A DNA stretch of 64,000 bases, from contig NZ_CP140155.1 in NCBI RefSeq assembly GCF_034479375.1, positions 1,798,001 to 1,862,000 of the forward strand. Reading direction: 5' to 3'. Below the pieces are notes generated by a model. It did no database searches. It had not been told where the DNA came from and saw nothing but the letters and a program-made list of their open reading frames with translations. Origin of the DNA: Rhodopseudomonas palustris. GTDB taxonomy: Bacteria; Pseudomonadota; Alphaproteobacteria; Rhizobiales; Xanthobacteraceae. The position numbers were made by a program, and so were the translations under genes. How positions within the stretch are numbered: position 1 is the first letter of the stretch; the number at the start of each line of letters is the position of its first letter. Below are positions 49,484-59,667 of this stretch, in pieces.

Positions 49484-50024
49484 CGTGGCCTCTCATGTCG
49501 TCGCCCGGTGGGGCGAACCTTCCGAAGCGCGATCCGCATCGCCCCCGGGTTGAATTACGTACATCCGAAATTCAGAAGCCGAATATCAGGAACTAAGTCC
49601 TAAATTCGCGCAACACCAAATCCGAACGCAAAACGACGTGCGGGGCGCTAGCGCACCCGCCCGTCAAAACCATCTCGTCACAGACCGAAAAAGCCCGAAA
49701 TTGCTGATTCTCCTAGAGGCTGCGCGGAATGTTACCATGTCCATCGCGCCTGCGCTTTCGTGCTGCCGAACCAATATGGGTCGACAATGTGGAGATTCGA
49801 GGGGGTTCCCCCACTGATCCCCACACATTCCTGTGACGGCCACCCGGGGCCGGCGACTCCTCACCGCCCCCAACCGCCGCGACCGGGGCCGGCGAACCGG
49901 CCCCAACCGCTGAAGTCACCCTGCCCGCCCCGTCATGGCCGGGCTTGACCCGGCCGTCGACGTTCTGGGCAGATCCCCGGTCGCGCTGACGCCCGCCCGG
50001 GGATTTCGCTCGAGTAACCTGCGG
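49484..50024. other. rplL-rpoB intergenic region
   Basis: 541 bases without a gene. Close to rplL an inverted repeat CTCGAGTAACC / GGTTACTTGAG (about 50010-50034) overlaps the rplL stop codon and could be a processing or attenuation structure, as found between rplL and rpoB in enterobacteria. Around 49641-49661 GGGGCGCTAGCGCACCC is another palindrome. A gccgggcttgacccggcc repeat lies at 49938-49955. No strong promoter was recognised. Confidence 0.5.
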
Positions 50025-50396
<372 letters not shown>

Positions 50397-50450
50397 TGAA
50401 TCAGTTCCTTACGGGTATCAGTTCGAACCAGGGTTGAATGAGATGAAGCG

Positions 50451-50969
50451 TCAGGCCGCTTCGCTTTTGGAGGCATAGGCCTGAACCACGCGCGCGACCT
50501 TGGCCGCGGGAGCCGTGGTGAGCTGCGCAATCTTGGTGGCCGGCGCGACCAGAAGGCCGACCAGCTTGCCACGCAGTTCATCGAGCGACGGCAGCGAGGC
50601 CAGAGCCTTGACGCCATCGACATTCAGGACAGTCTTGCCCATCGAACCGCCGAGAATGACGAACTTCTCGTTCGCCTTGGCGAATTCGACGGCAATTTTC
50701 GGCGCCGCCACCGGATCGTCGGAAGTCGCGATCACGGTCGGCCCCTTCAACAGGGAGCCGATGGCAACGACGTCGGTGCCTTCAAGAGCAATTTTGGCGA
50801 GACGGTTTTTCGAGACCTTCACGGAAGCGCCAGCGGCTTTCATCTGCGAACGCAGCTTCTGCATCTGGGCCACGGTGAGGCCGGAATAATGAGCGACGAC
50901 CGCAACGCTGGTGGTCTGGAACAGACCGTTCAGCGATTCGACCGCCTCTTTTTTTGCCGCTCTTTCCAC
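50451..50969 (-). CDS. rplJ: 50S ribosomal protein L10
   Basis: 172 residues from a GTG at 50969 ([47 protein letters not shown]). The C-terminal helix that carries L12 dimers is complete ([13 protein letters not shown]). L10 with L12 autoregulates this operon by binding its own leader in E. coli. Unlike in most bacteria the neighbour upstream is not rplA but an unrelated outer-membrane gene. Confidence 0.97.
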   Translation of the reverse strand: MERAAKKEAVESLNGLFQTTSVAVVAHYSGLTVAQMQKLRSQMKAAGASVKVSKNRLAKIALEGTDVVAIGSLLKGPTVIATSDDPVAAPKIAVEFAKANEKFVILGGSMGKTVLNVDGVKALASLPSLDELRGKLVGLLVAPATKIAQLTTAPAAKVARVVQAYASKSEAA

Positions 50970-51230
50970 AGCAAGCTCTTTCCGGTTGGCGGTCTCTGCG
51001 AACAGGACCGCCGGGTTGCACCCACCGTCCTGCCCTCACCTGACCTCAAGACACACGGTCTTCAGACACCAAGGGCAAGACGATCTTGAACAGCCTGCCC
51101 TCCCGATCGGACGCCGGCCGAAGCCGCTGCCCTCACGGGGTGTCGAGGTTCGAACCCTATCCGTGCCCACCGCACGCGGCAGGACACAAAATCCGGTCTT
51201 CACCCGTCTATGCAGGCCATGCGATTAAGC
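50970..51230 (-). promoter_or_regulatory. Probable L10 leader of rplJL
   Basis: The leader contains a stem GGCGGTC (minus strand 51012-51006) with GACCGCC (50994-50988) enclosing a 11-base loop just before the rplJ ribosome site GGAAAGAG. Further upstream are paired GAGGGCAGG and GGTGTCTGAAGACC-like stretches. L10(L12)4 binding to such a leader is the known control; structure and promoter position here are inferred. Confidence 0.45.
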
Positions 51231-51832
51231 TTCTGAAGAAACGATACGTTTCAACGTCGGCGCCTGCAGTCTTGGACAGGACCGGAGTCGGTCGGACGCC
51301 AGATCCGGCGAACCGGACCAACCTCCTGCGACCCCTGCCCGCACTCCCCGAAACGACAGTACCCCTTCCTTCGAGCGATCCTGGGATGGACGACTTGAAG
51401 GACTGGTCTCCTATCGATACCGGTGATCGGAATGCGCGCACGAGCGCGCCAGCACCAGCCAGCACGCCCGGAAGGAACTGTTTAACGAGTCTGAACCGAC
51501 TTGCCAAGGCCGTTGTCAGGAAAACGGCATCTTTTATGCAAGGACAGTTTCGGCCCGGGCGGCGGCGCCCGCGCGCACGCCCTTGGAACGCGCGCCACGC
51601 TCCCCGAAACGACGGATCGCTGCTGCCACTGGTATTATTACCGGCGATCAGTTGTGTCGCTTGCGGCCCGCAACCCATCATGACCATGCTGGCGCAGCCT
51701 CAAAACTGCTGATTCGCGGCCGCTTCCAGGCCTGCGCCTCCTCGATGAGGCTACCCACCTCGAATTCGGGTGAGTCCCTGAACTCGGTACGCTTGTTTTC
51801 ACGCAGCGCACGACAACCTCCGGGACACTTTC
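51231..51832. other. Divergent intergenic region between rplJ leader and outer-membrane gene
   Basis: No gene is supported; open frames on both strands look like shadows. A loose sigma-70-like match on the minus strand (TTGGCA, 17 bases, TAAACA; about 51481-51509) could be the rplJ promoter but is weak. Confidence 0.35.
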
Positions 51833-52735
51833 ATGAAACGCACGATGGCTGCTTTGACTCTCGTGGCACCGGCGATGGCCGTGCTGCCCGCCGGCGCCGC
51901 CGATTTGCCGGCACTGAAGGCGGTGGCTCCGATCTACATGCCGGCCTCGCTGGTGCCCCGCGCCGCGTGGTTCGCCGGCATCGGCGGCAGCGTCAATTCG
52001 CAGAGCTATGAAAGCCAGAACATCTACGCCCAGGGCGTCTCAGAGATCTTCCTGGGCGGCACCCAGGTCGCGTTCGGGACGGCCGGCGGCCCGACCACGC
52101 CGTCGCTCGATCCCCGCACCAGCTTCGCGCCGACCGCGCAGCTCGGCTTCTTCCAGCATTTCGGCGGCAGCGACTGGCTGTGGGGCGCCAAGGTCACTTA
52201 CAGTTACATCAATGCGCATTCGACCGACAACCGCGTCCGCGACCCGCAGGTCGGCTCGTTCACCAGCGCCAATTCCGACAGCTTCACCGGCAATGTGGTG
52301 ATCGGTTCCTACCAGAGCGGCATCAGCCAGCAGATCAACTTCATTCCGTTCGTCGGCCACTCGTTCGAGCGCAGCATGGTGTATTTCGGCGTCGGCCCGT
52401 CGCTGTCGCAGGTCAAGTCCAGCCTGAACAACGTCATCGGCTTTGCGGCCATCAACAACACCCACGTCAACATCACCGGCGAGCCGAGCAACTTCTCCAG
52501 CACGCAATGGGTGCTGGGCGGCGCCGCGACGGTCGGCGGCACCTACTTCATCGACCGCGGCTGGTTCATCGACGTGAACTACACCTTCGGCATCACCAGG
52601 AACCAGACCATCAATTACGCGGCGCCGTTCGCCAGCGCCACCGACGGCTACACCGACACCGGAATCCTCAGCGGCAACTGGTCCGGCCACATCATCAACC
52701 AGGCGGTGGCGGTGTCGATCAACAAGGCGTTCTGA
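51833..52735 (+). CDS. Outer-membrane beta-barrel protein (Omp25/RopB-like porin-family)
   Basis: 300 residues with a signal peptide (MKRTMAALTLVAPAMAVLPAGA, cut before ADLPALKA, the usual rhizobial A-A-D-L-P start). Amphipathic strands follow (AAWFAGIGGSVNSQSYE, WLWGAKVTYSYINAHS, QWVLGGAATVGGTYFIDRGWFIDVNYTFGITRNQ) and the protein ends in AVSINKAF with a terminal Phe. An immunoreactive-type outer-membrane barrel is likely; a specific transport role is not evident. It lies in the DNA that separates rplJ from rplA. Confidence 0.8.
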   Translation: MKRTMAALTLVAPAMAVLPAGAADLPALKAVAPIYMPASLVPRAAWFAGIGGSVNSQSYESQNIYAQGVSEIFLGGTQVAFGTAGGPTTPSLDPRTSFAPTAQLGFFQHFGGSDWLWGAKVTYSYINAHSTDNRVRDPQVGSFTSANSDSFTGNVVIGSYQSGISQQINFIPFVGHSFERSMVYFGVGPSLSQVKSSLNNVIGFAAINNTHVNITGEPSNFSSTQWVLGGAATVGGTYFIDRGWFIDVNYTFGITRNQTINYAAPFASATDGYTDTGILSGNWSGHIINQAVAVSINKAF

Positions 52736-52882
52736 GTCGGGCGGCCACCACGCCCGGGGCCTAGGGGCGGCGACAAGGGGCGACGCGCGGCGCGGCCCTT
52801 GTCCGCAACGAGCCGCGATCATGGGCGACGAGAGCCGTTCTGCCTCCTGTGGAATCAGCACTGGCGCTCACCACAGGCACAA

Positions 52883-52990
52883 CCTCATGGTGAGGAGGCG
52901 CGCAGCGCCGTCTCGAACCATGCGCCGCGGGCCGTGCGGGTTCGCCATCCTTCGAGACGCCCGGCTTCGCCGGGCTCCTCAGGATGAGGG
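52883..52990. repeat. Dispersed palindromic repeat, family C, second copy
   Basis: cctcatggtgagg...cgtctcgaaccatg and catccttcgagacgc...ggctcctcaggatgagg: the same two hairpins as at 14229-14323, in opposite order. Confidence 0.72.
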
Positions 52991-53020
52991 GTCAGTGCAT
53001 CCGGCAAGGGCCAGATCGCT

Positions 53021-53425
53021 TCAATCAAACGATGAAACGCTCTGGAGCGCGCTCTCGATATCGGTCTTTGAAAAATCATCGCCGATGAAAAGCAACGGGC
53101 AGGCACATTCCTGCGCCAAAGCGTAGGCAAAGCAGTCACCGAAATTCAAGCCGGCGGGATGCCGGCCCTTTCCCCATCGCTTGTAAGCCTCGCCGGCACG
53201 CCGCGCAGAAGCGGCCGTCACACTGACGATTTCGAACCCCGCTCCGTGGATCAAACGGGCCATTGCGCCGTCGGCATTTCGTCGCGCGGCGACGACGAGG
53301 CACTCGGTAACCGTACCCGCCGAGATCAATCGGTCGCCATCCGCTCTGATTGCCCTTGCGCAGGCTTCGGCTTGCGGTTCGTCGAACAGGATCGCTATCA
53401 AGGCCGACGTGTCGACCACGATCAT
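53021..53425 (-). CDS. PIN-domain ribonuclease toxin (VapC type)
   Basis: 134 residues. Acidic metal ligands D5 (IVVDTSALIAILFDEPQAE), E41 (GTVTECLVVAARRN), D97 (GLNFGDCFAYALA) and D116/D117 (FIGDDFSKTDI) are all present, so it should be active. The start overlaps the antitoxin stop by 4 bases (53422-53425), giving translational coupling. Together with the upstream gene it is a complete type II toxin-antitoxin system. Confidence 0.88.
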   Translation of the reverse strand: MIVVDTSALIAILFDEPQAEACARAIRADGDRLISAGTVTECLVVAARRNADGAMARLIHGAGFEIVSVTAASARRAGEAYKRWGKGRHPAGLNFGDCFAYALAQECACPLLFIGDDFSKTDIESALQSVSSFD

Positions 53426-53679
53426 TTCGGGAGACCGTCCTCGTCGTAGAGGAAATCCTGGCTGCGTGCCGCACTAGGCCCGGGCGTTGCTTTCGCAGCC
53501 GCCTCGTGCTGCACCTCCGCGATCAACGCCCAGAATGATTCATCATCGCGCACTGGTTTGACCGGCACCAGACGCACAGCCGGCTGTCCATGCCGGGTGA
53601 GAATGACCTCATCTCCCGCCTCGGCGCGCCGCACCAATTCGGTCAGTTGCCCTTTCGCTTCGGTTACAGAGATCCGCAT
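53422..53679 (-). CDS. Phd/YefM-type antitoxin
   Basis: 85 residues from the ATG at 53679 (MRISVTEAKGQLTELVRRAEAGDEVILTRHGQPAVRLVP), the diagnostic Phd fold; the 14-codon upstream extension overlaps the operator and is unlikely. The C-terminal toxin-binding tail ends DFLYDEDGLPK. Phd antitoxins paired with PIN toxins are common in alphaproteobacteria. A palindromic operator lies 32 bases upstream. Confidence 0.88.
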   Translation of the reverse strand: MRISVTEAKGQLTELVRRAEAGDEVILTRHGQPAVRLVPVKPVRDDESFWALIAEVQHEAAAKATPGPSAARSQDFLYDEDGLPK

Positions 53680-53710
53680 CGATCGGCCCTCGCCACGATC
53701 ACCTCCATGA

Positions 53711-53735
53711 AAGTGGACCAATTAATGGTCCACTT
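53711..53735. promoter_or_regulatory. Palindromic operator of the Phd/PIN toxin-antitoxin operon
   Basis: Perfect arms AAGTGGACCA (53711-53720) and TGGTCCACTT (53726-53735) with an ATTAA centre, immediately upstream of the antitoxin gene. Such sites bind the antitoxin or toxin-antitoxin complex for autorepression. Confidence 0.75.
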
Positions 53736-53770
53736 CAAGGGCAGCGCCGCGCCGTCGCAGCAGGCTCGTC

Positions 53771-54424
53771 TCACCCCTTCGGGCACGCCGCTCCCGCGTC
53801 GGCCCAGGCCTTGATCAGCGCCCCGAACTGCTTCTGGGTGCCGGGAGCCGGAGTGCGGCCGGCGCCGGGATTCCAGCCCCAGCCCACCAGCTCATCCTCC
53901 GCCATATGATGAACCAGCTTGGCCATGTCCATGTCGCCATTGCGGGTTCGGTCCTTGAGCTGGACGCAGATCTGGCCGAGCGTCTTGCCCTGCCAGGCCA
54001 TTTCCAGCGGCGCCAGCGCCCATTTCGGATTGCCGGGGACGCGGGCCGGATCGTAATTGGCGTCGTGGTGGCAGGTGTTGCAGGCGAGGCCGCCGAGCGG
54101 ACCGTGGCCGCCTTCGCCACGCACCACCAGCGGCTGGTGCGGCCGCATCGAGTCGGTCTGGGTCGGCCGGTCGCCCGCCGGGTGGCAATTCATGCAGCGC
54201 GGCGAGGCGATCACCTTGCCGGCCTCCTCGAACAGCGCGACCGCGCGCGCCTGCCTGTCGCGGATCCTGGCGAAATCCGACACCGGCCGCAGCGTCGCCG
54301 CGTTCGCAGCGGACGTATTGGCCGCGTCGGCTTCGCCCTGCAACGCGGGCCCAGCGATCGCCAGCATCCCCGCGGCCAGCGCGCCGGCCAATACCGCCAT
54401 CCCAGCGTGACGCAGCCGGCTCAT
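53771..54424 (-). CDS. Cytochrome-like partner subunit of the isoquinoline 1-oxidoreductase-type dehydrogenase
   Basis: 217 residues with an N-terminal export segment ([24 protein letters not shown]). Two CxxCH haem-attachment motifs are visible, C77-M-N-C-H81 and C115-N-T-C-H119, predicting a periplasmic dihaem electron carrier. Its ATG overlaps the stop of the large subunit gene by 4 bases, so both are made together. It would pass electrons from the molybdenum enzyme to the respiratory chain (inference). Confidence 0.82.
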   Translation of the reverse strand: MSRLRHAGMAVLAGALAAGMLAIAGPALQGEADAANTSAANAATLRPVSDFARIRDRQARAVALFEEAGKVIASPRCMNCHPAGDRPTQTDSMRPHQPLVVRGEGGHGPLGGLACNTCHHDANYDPARVPGNPKWALAPLEMAWQGKTLGQICVQLKDRTRNGDMDMAKLVHHMAEDELVGWGWNPGAGRTPAPGTQKQFGALIKAWADAGAACPKG

Positions 54425-56589
54425 GCGCTGGCTCCCGGCACGATCGGCAATTGCCGCGGGCGGCCCGCGCCGAGCTTCGCCATGGCGTTGGCGACCGCCG
54501 GCCCGAGCGGCGGCACGCCGGGCTCGCCGACCCCGGTGGGTTTTTCGGTCGAGGCGACGATGGTGACGTCGATCTCCGGCATCTCGTCGATCCGCAGCGA
54601 GCGATAAGTGTCGAAATTGCCCGACACCGGCCGGCCCTGCTCCAGCGTCTGCTCGGCATAGAGGATGTGGCCGAGCGCGAAGCCGATGCCGCCTTCCATC
54701 TGCGCCCGGATGATGTCGGGATTGACCGCGACGCCGCAATCGACCGCGACCCAGACCTTGTGCACCTTCGGGCCGCTCTCGCCGATCGACAGTTCGACCA
54801 CCTGCGCGACGAAGGTGTTGAAGCTCTCGACCACCGCAACGCCGCGGGCACGGCCCGGCTCCAGCCTGGCATTCTTCCAGTCGCTGCTCTGCGCCACCGC
54901 GCGCAGCACGCCGGCGTGGCGCGGCTTGTCCTTCATCATCGCGAGGCGTCCCTCGACCGGGTCCTGCCCCGCGGCCTCGAGCAACTGATCGACGAAGGCC
55001 TCGACCGCGTAGCCGGTGTGGGTGTGGCCGACCGAGCGCCACCACAGCACGGGCACGCCGAGATCGACCTGATGCACGTCGCATCTGAAATTCGCGATAT
55101 CGTAGGGCGGCTCGTTCGAGCCCTCGTACACCGTCGGATCGAGGCCGTCCTTCATCATCATCGACTCGAACGCCGATCCCTTCATGATCGACTGCCCGAC
55201 GATGGTGTCGCTCCAGGCGACGATCTTGCCGTCGCGGACCACGCCGCGCATCCGGTGGACGCCGAACGGCCGGTAGTAGCCGCCGCGCATGTCGTCCTCG
55301 CGGGTCCACACCAGCTTGAGCGGCCGCCCGGGGCCGATCGCCTTGGCGACCTCGGCGAGTTCGCGCGCGACCTGGGCGGATTGCTGCGCGCGCCGGCCGA
55401 AGCTGCCGCCGGCCAGGATGGTCTGCAGTTTGACCTTGTCGACGCCGAGGCCGAGTACTTCGGCGATCACGCCGTGATCGGGCGTCGGAAACTGGCAGCC
55501 GTAGCGCGCCGAAGCGGTGTCGCCCTGCCAGTGGATGAAGCCGTTGAGCGGCTCCATCGCGGCATGCGCGAGATACGGGAACACGAATTCGGCTTCGATC
55601 ACCTGCCCGCCCTGCGCGATCGCGGCGTCGACATCGCCCTCCGCCTTGATCACGCGACCCGGCGTGGTCGACAGCTCGCGGAACTGCGCGAGGATCTCGG
55701 CGGTGCCACGCCGCTCGGCCTTGGCGTCGTCCCATTCGATCGCGAGCTTGTCGCGGCCCTGCTTCGCCGGCCAGAAGCCCCTGGCGTAGACCGCGACGCC
55801 GGTCGGCACCTGCTTGACGTCGACCACGCCCGGCACCGCCTTTGCGGCTGCGGCGTCGAACGAGGCGACCTTGCCGCCGAACCGTGGCGGCCGCGCCACC
55901 AGCACCGTCAGCATCTCAGGCTCGTTGATATCGAGCGTGAAGATCGCCGAGCCGTCGGACTTGGCGACGCTGTCGAGCCGCTTCACCGCGCCTTCCTTGC
56001 CGATCAGCTTGAAATCCGCCGGGTCCTTCAGCTTCGGATCGCGCGGCGCCGGCATCCGCATCGCCTTGCCGGCGAATTCGCCGAACGTGCCCTGCTTGCC
56101 GGAGCGATGCTTGATCGCGCCGCTTTCGACGGTGATCTCCGATTCCGGCACGTCCCAGCTCTCGGCCGCCGCCGCGACCAGCATCTGCCGCGCCGCGGCG
56201 CCGACCTTGCGCATCTGCTCGTAGGAATTGGCGATGGCGCTGGAGCCGCCGGTGCCCTGCACGCCGAACGCCAGATTCTTGTACAGCGCCGGATTGGACG
56301 GCGCGTGATCGGCGCGCATCTGCGCCCAGTCGGCATCGAGCTCTTCGGCGACCAGCGTCGCCATTCCGGTCAGCGGCCCCTGCCCCATCTCGATGTGTTT
56401 GCACAGTACGGTGACGGTGCTGTCGGGCGCGATGATCAGGAAGGTGTTGGGCGCGGTGTTGACCTGTTGCGGCGCCGGCTGGTTCTGCGCGAAGGACGGC
56501 GTGCGGCTGGCGACATAGACGCCGATCGCGAGGCCGGCGCCGGCCTTCAGCACGGCGCGGCGGCTGAGGCTGCGGTCGTGGATCGTCAT
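54421..56589 (-). CDS. Molybdopterin-binding large subunit (isoquinoline 1-oxidoreductase beta-type)
   Basis: 722 residues with a twin-arginine signal ([28 protein letters not shown]), so it is exported folded. The xanthine-dehydrogenase-family layout is clear: [24 protein letters not shown] in the first part, [31 protein letters not shown], and the active-site Glu in [18 protein letters not shown] near the C-terminus. These enzymes hydroxylate N-heterocycles or oxidise aldehydes. The substrate here is not known. It forms an operon with the 2Fe-2S subunit (3-base gap) and cytochrome subunit. Confidence 0.9.
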   Translation of the reverse strand: MTIHDRSLSRRAVLKAGAGLAIGVYVASRTPSFAQNQPAPQQVNTAPNTFLIIAPDSTVTVLCKHIEMGQGPLTGMATLVAEELDADWAQMRADHAPSNPALYKNLAFGVQGTGGSSAIANSYEQMRKVGAAARQMLVAAAAESWDVPESEITVESGAIKHRSGKQGTFGEFAGKAMRMPAPRDPKLKDPADFKLIGKEGAVKRLDSVAKSDGSAIFTLDINEPEMLTVLVARPPRFGGKVASFDAAAAKAVPGVVDVKQVPTGVAVYARGFWPAKQGRDKLAIEWDDAKAERRGTAEILAQFRELSTTPGRVIKAEGDVDAAIAQGGQVIEAEFVFPYLAHAAMEPLNGFIHWQGDTASARYGCQFPTPDHGVIAEVLGLGVDKVKLQTILAGGSFGRRAQQSAQVARELAEVAKAIGPGRPLKLVWTREDDMRGGYYRPFGVHRMRGVVRDGKIVAWSDTIVGQSIMKGSAFESMMMKDGLDPTVYEGSNEPPYDIANFRCDVHQVDLGVPVLWWRSVGHTHTGYAVEAFVDQLLEAAGQDPVEGRLAMMKDKPRHAGVLRAVAQSSDWKNARLEPGRARGVAVVESFNTFVAQVVELSIGESGPKVHKVWVAVDCGVAVNPDIIRAQMEGGIGFALGHILYAEQTLEQGRPVSGNFDTYRSLRIDEMPEIDVTIVASTEKPTGVGEPGVPPLGPAVANAMAKLGAGRPRQLPIVPGASA

Positions 56590-56592
56590 GGC

Positions 56593-57057
56593 TCAGCCCT
56601 CCAGCGATTTCGCGGCCTGATGGATCGCGGCGCGGATCCGCACATAGGTGGCGCAGCGGCAGATGTTGCCGTTCATCGCCAGATCGATGTCGCGGTCGGT
56701 CGGCTTGCTGTTGCGCTCGAGCAGCGCGGTCGCGCTCATCACCTGCCCGGACTGGCAGTAGCCGCATTGCGGCACGTCGATCGCGGCCCAGGCCTGCTGC
56801 ACCGCGCGGCCTTCCTTGCTCTGCAGCCCCTCGATCGTGGTGATCTCGCGGCCTTCGACCGCCGACACCGGCAGCGAGCAGGAGCGCAGCGTGGCGCCCC
56901 CGATCTGCACCGTGCAGGCGCCGCATTGCGCGACGCCGCAGCCGTATTTGGTGCCGGTCAATCCGGCGCCGTCACGGATCGCCCAGAGCAGCGGCGTGTC
57001 CGGATCGACATCGACGGAATGCGACCGACCATTGATCCTGAGCGTGAAAGCCGCCAT
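56593..57057 (-). CDS. 2Fe-2S small subunit (isoquinoline 1-oxidoreductase alpha-type)
   Basis: 154 residues, soluble. The plant-type cluster is bound by C40, C45, C48 and C60 (KYGCGVAQCGACTVQI...RSCSLP). The second cluster is bound by C98, C101, C133 and C135 (CGYCQSG...NGNICRCATY). It relays electrons between the molybdenum site and the cytochrome subunit. It lacks its own export signal, so it probably travels with the Tat-bearing large subunit. First gene of the three-gene operon. Confidence 0.93.
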   Translation of the reverse strand: MAAFTLRINGRSHSVDVDPDTPLLWAIRDGAGLTGTKYGCGVAQCGACTVQIGGATLRSCSLPVSAVEGREITTIEGLQSKEGRAVQQAWAAIDVPQCGYCQSGQVMSATALLERNSKPTDRDIDLAMNGNICRCATYVRIRAAIHQAAKSLEG

Positions 57058-57223
57058 CGCCGATGCTCCCTTTGGCCGAGGCGGAAGCTACACACTGCGA
57101 TTGTGTCGCAACAACTCACATCAATTTGGGGCAGATCTACCAAATGCTGCGGGAACTAAATCGTCCTGACTGCATTACGCGGGCTTCCGGGTCCCAATGC
57201 GTCGGCTCCCTTGGCGGGGACGA

Positions 57224-58174
57224 TCACGCGTCGACGCGATAAGGCAGCGGCCGCCCTTCGAACAACGCCTCGAGGTTGGCGATCACGCAATCCTGCATGG
57301 CGACATGCGCATCGAGGGTGTGGCCGCCGATATGCGGCGTCAACACCACGTTCGGGAACTCGCTGAGCGCATCGGGCACGTACGGCTCCTCTTCGAACAC
57401 GTCGAGGCCGGCGCCGGCGATGGTGTGGTCGGCCAATGCCGCGATCAGCGCGGGCTGGTCGATCACCGAGCCGCGTGAAATGTTGACCAGCACGCCGTCC
57501 TTGCCGAGCCGCTTCAACATGTCGGCATCGATGATGCGCTGCGTATCCGGGCCGGCGCGGACCGCGACCAGCAGCACGTCGCACCAGTCGACCAGTTCGC
57601 TTAGGCTCCCGACATAGCGATACGGCACGTCGTGGCGGCTGCGGCTGTGATAGGCGACCTCGGTCTCGAACGACGCGACGCGCGCCGCGATCTTGCGGCC
57701 GATCTCGCCCATGCCGTAGACGCCGACCTTGGCGCCGGTCAGCCCGCGCGGCGGCTTGAGCAGCGGCGACGGCCTTGCTCCCGACCAGCCGCCGCTGCGT
57801 AAGTAAGCGTCCGCCGGAATCACCCGCCGCATCAGTCCGAGCAGCAGCGTCATCGCCAGATCGGCGACCGCCGACGCATTCGCCGCCGGGCTGTTGCCGA
57901 TCAGGATGTTACGCTCCGCCGCGGCTTCGAGGTCGACGCCGTCATAGCCGGTGCCGTAGCAGACGATCGCGCCGAGCGAGGGCAGCAGATCCATCGTCTC
58001 GCGGCCGAGCGGCTGCGCGCCCATGGTGAGCAGCGCGCGAACGTCGGCAAGCTCGGTCGCGCTGAAGACTTCATTGGCCGGCTTGCCGCCGGTCTCGAGC
58101 AGTTCGAACTTGTCGCCGAACCGCGTCAGCATCGACTTCGCGAACCGCGAAAACACCAGAACCTTGTCCGCCAT
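57224..58174 (-). CDS. D-isomer-specific 2-hydroxyacid dehydrogenase
   Basis: 316 residues from the ATG at 58174, preceded by GGAG 7 bases upstream; an in-frame extension runs over the rplA terminator and is rejected. Cofactor motif VGVYGMGEIGRKIAARV sits near residue 150. Catalytic Arg (VNISRGSVID), Glu (GLDVFEEEP) and His (TPHIGGHT) are present. It resembles hydroxypyruvate/glyoxylate reductases using NAD(P)H. The substrate is undetermined. It is located between the molybdenum hydroxylase operon and the rplA terminator. Confidence 0.9.
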   Translation of the reverse strand: MADKVLVFSRFAKSMLTRFGDKFELLETGGKPANEVFSATELADVRALLTMGAQPLGRETMDLLPSLGAIVCYGTGYDGVDLEAAAERNILIGNSPAANASAVADLAMTLLLGLMRRVIPADAYLRSGGWSGARPSPLLKPPRGLTGAKVGVYGMGEIGRKIAARVASFETEVAYHSRSRHDVPYRYVGSLSELVDWCDVLLVAVRAGPDTQRIIDADMLKRLGKDGVLVNISRGSVIDQPALIAALADHTIAGAGLDVFEEEPYVPDALSEFPNVVLTPHIGGHTLDAHVAMQDCVIANLEALFEGRPLPYRVDA

Positions 58175-58212
58175 GCTGTCTCCTTTTCCTGTCGATTCTT
58201 GATTTTGGAAGC

Positions 58213-58250
58213 AAAAACAAAGGGGCGGACGGGTTTGCCCCATCCGCCCC
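58213..58250 (-). terminator. Intrinsic terminator after rplA
   Basis: On the minus strand GGGGCGGATGGGG / CCCGTCCGCCCC forms a long stem closed by a CAAA loop, followed by TTTGTTTTTG. It ends the secE-nusG-rplKA transcript, so rplJL is not reached by it. Confidence 0.85.
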
Positions 58251-58287
58251 TGGTTTGCCTCGAGTTTGCCGCAAGGCTGCGACGGGC

Positions 58288-58977
58288 TTAGTGAACCGAA
58301 CCCGGCTCGACCTTGACGCCCGGGCCCATCGACGACGACACCGCGACGCGCTGGATATATGTGCCCTTGGCGCCGGTCGGCTTGGCCTTGGTCACCGCAT
58401 CCGCGAGCGCCTTGATGTTCTCGACCAGCTTCTCCTCGGTGAACGAGGCCTTGCCGACGCCGGCCTGGATGATGCCGGCCTTCTCGACGCGGAACTCGAC
58501 CGAGCCGCCCTTGGCGCCCTTGACGGCGCCGGCGACGTCCATCGTCACCGTTCCGATCTTCGGGTTCGGCATCATGCCGCGCGGACCGAGCACCTTACCG
58601 AGACGGCCGACCAGCGGCATCATGTCGGGGGTGGCGATACAGCGGTCGAAGTTGATGTTGCCGGCCTGGACCTGCTCGACGAGGTCCTCGGCGCCGACGA
58701 CGTCGGCGCCCGCCGCCTTGGCTTCGTCCGCCTTGGCGCCGCGCGCGAACACGCCGACCCGCACGGTGCGGCCGGTGCCGTTCGGCAGCATCACCACGCC
58801 GCGGACCATCTGGTCGGCGTGACGCGGATCGACGCCGAGATTGAGCGCGACTTCGATGGTCTCGTCGAACTTCGAGGTCGCGCGCTCCTTCACCATCTTC
58901 ACCGCTTCGTCGAGCGCGTACAGCTTGGTGCGGTCGATGCCTTCGCGGGCCTTCTTCAGACGCTTACCGATTGCCAT
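58288..58977 (-). CDS. rplA: 50S ribosomal protein L1
   Basis: 229 residues: [60 protein letters not shown] at the start, [14 protein letters not shown] and the 23S-binding [23 protein letters not shown] region later. L1 forms the mobile stalk at the E site and represses its own operon in E. coli. It starts 5 bases after rplK and is followed by a terminator rather than rplJ. Confidence 0.98.
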   Translation of the reverse strand: MAIGKRLKKAREGIDRTKLYALDEAVKMVKERATSKFDETIEVALNLGVDPRHADQMVRGVVMLPNGTGRTVRVGVFARGAKADEAKAAGADVVGAEDLVEQVQAGNINFDRCIATPDMMPLVGRLGKVLGPRGMMPNPKIGTVTMDVAGAVKGAKGGSVEFRVEKAGIIQAGVGKASFTEEKLVENIKALADAVTKAKPTGAKGTYIQRVAVSSSMGPGVKVEPGSVH

Positions 58978-58982
58978 GTCCG

Positions 58983-59411
58983 TTACCCCTCGACCTGGAG
59001 GCCCATCGAACGGGCGGAGCCCTCGACCATGCGCATGGCCGACTCGATGGTGTCGCAGTTCAGATCCTTCATCTTCTTCTCGGCGATCTCGCGCACCTGC
59101 GCCGAGGTCACCTTGCCGGCCGAGTCACGGCCCGGCAGCTTCGATCCGGACTGGATCTTGGCCGCCTGCTTCAGGAAGAAGGACATCGGAGGGGTCTTCA
59201 TCTCGAAGGTGAACGAACGATCGGCGTAGATCGTGATCACCACCGGAATCGGGGTGTTCTTCTCTTCCTTCTGGGTCTGCGCGTTGAACGCCTTGCAGAA
59301 CTCCATGATGTTGAGGCCGCGCTGACCAAGCGCGGGACCGATCGGGGGCGAAGGGTTCGCCGCACCGGCCGGCACCTGCAACTTCAGGTATCCGGTCACT
59401 TTCTTTGCCAT
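58983..59411 (-). CDS. rplK: 50S ribosomal protein L11
   Basis: 142 residues: [47 protein letters not shown] is the proline-rich thiostrepton-region N-terminus. The C-terminal domain [47 protein letters not shown] is complete. L11 is required for RelA activation in other bacteria. Confidence 0.98.
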   Translation of the reverse strand: MAKKVTGYLKLQVPAGAANPSPPIGPALGQRGLNIMEFCKAFNAQTQKEEKNTPIPVVITIYADRSFTFEMKTPPMSFFLKQAAKIQSGSKLPGRDSAGKVTSAQVREIAEKKMKDLNCDTIESAMRMVEGSARSMGLQVEG

Positions 59412-59536
59412 ACTTTTCTCCTGTTGCCGGCACAGCCGGCGGTTTCAGGTTTCGTGGTGGGGCATCACGACGACTGGCGATCGTCTTGAACCTCCCACGT
59501 CAGTTCAGAGCAAAGCCTTCGCCTCGCTCACTCCCG

Positions 59537-59626
59537 TCATGCCCGGACTTGATCCGGGCATCCATCGCTCTTCGCAAGAAGCATCTTTCGAAGAAGATGG
59601 ATTGCCGGGTCAAGCCCGGCAATGAC
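59537..59626. repeat. Dispersed palindromic repeat, family E, in the nusG-rplK gap
   Basis: gtcatgcccggacttgatccgggcatcc on the left and ggattgccgggtcaagcccggcaatgac on the right form two hairpins with complementary ends (GTCATGCCCGG / CCGGCAATGAC). A shorter relative lies at 49932-49960. Confidence 0.72.
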
Positions 59627-59667
59627 GCCACAACCGGAGCCAGGCCCCGGCAATGACACTTACCCAA

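Noticed and set aside
51140-51175. tRNA-like GGTTCGAACC string upstream of rplJ
   Set aside because: No acceptor stem, anticodon arm or D arm could be built around it on either strand.
54451-57159. A 902-residue plus-strand frame opposite the molybdenum hydroxylase genes
   Set aside because: Composition dominated by Arg/His/Asp/Ala and antisense to clear enzymes with cofactor motifs.
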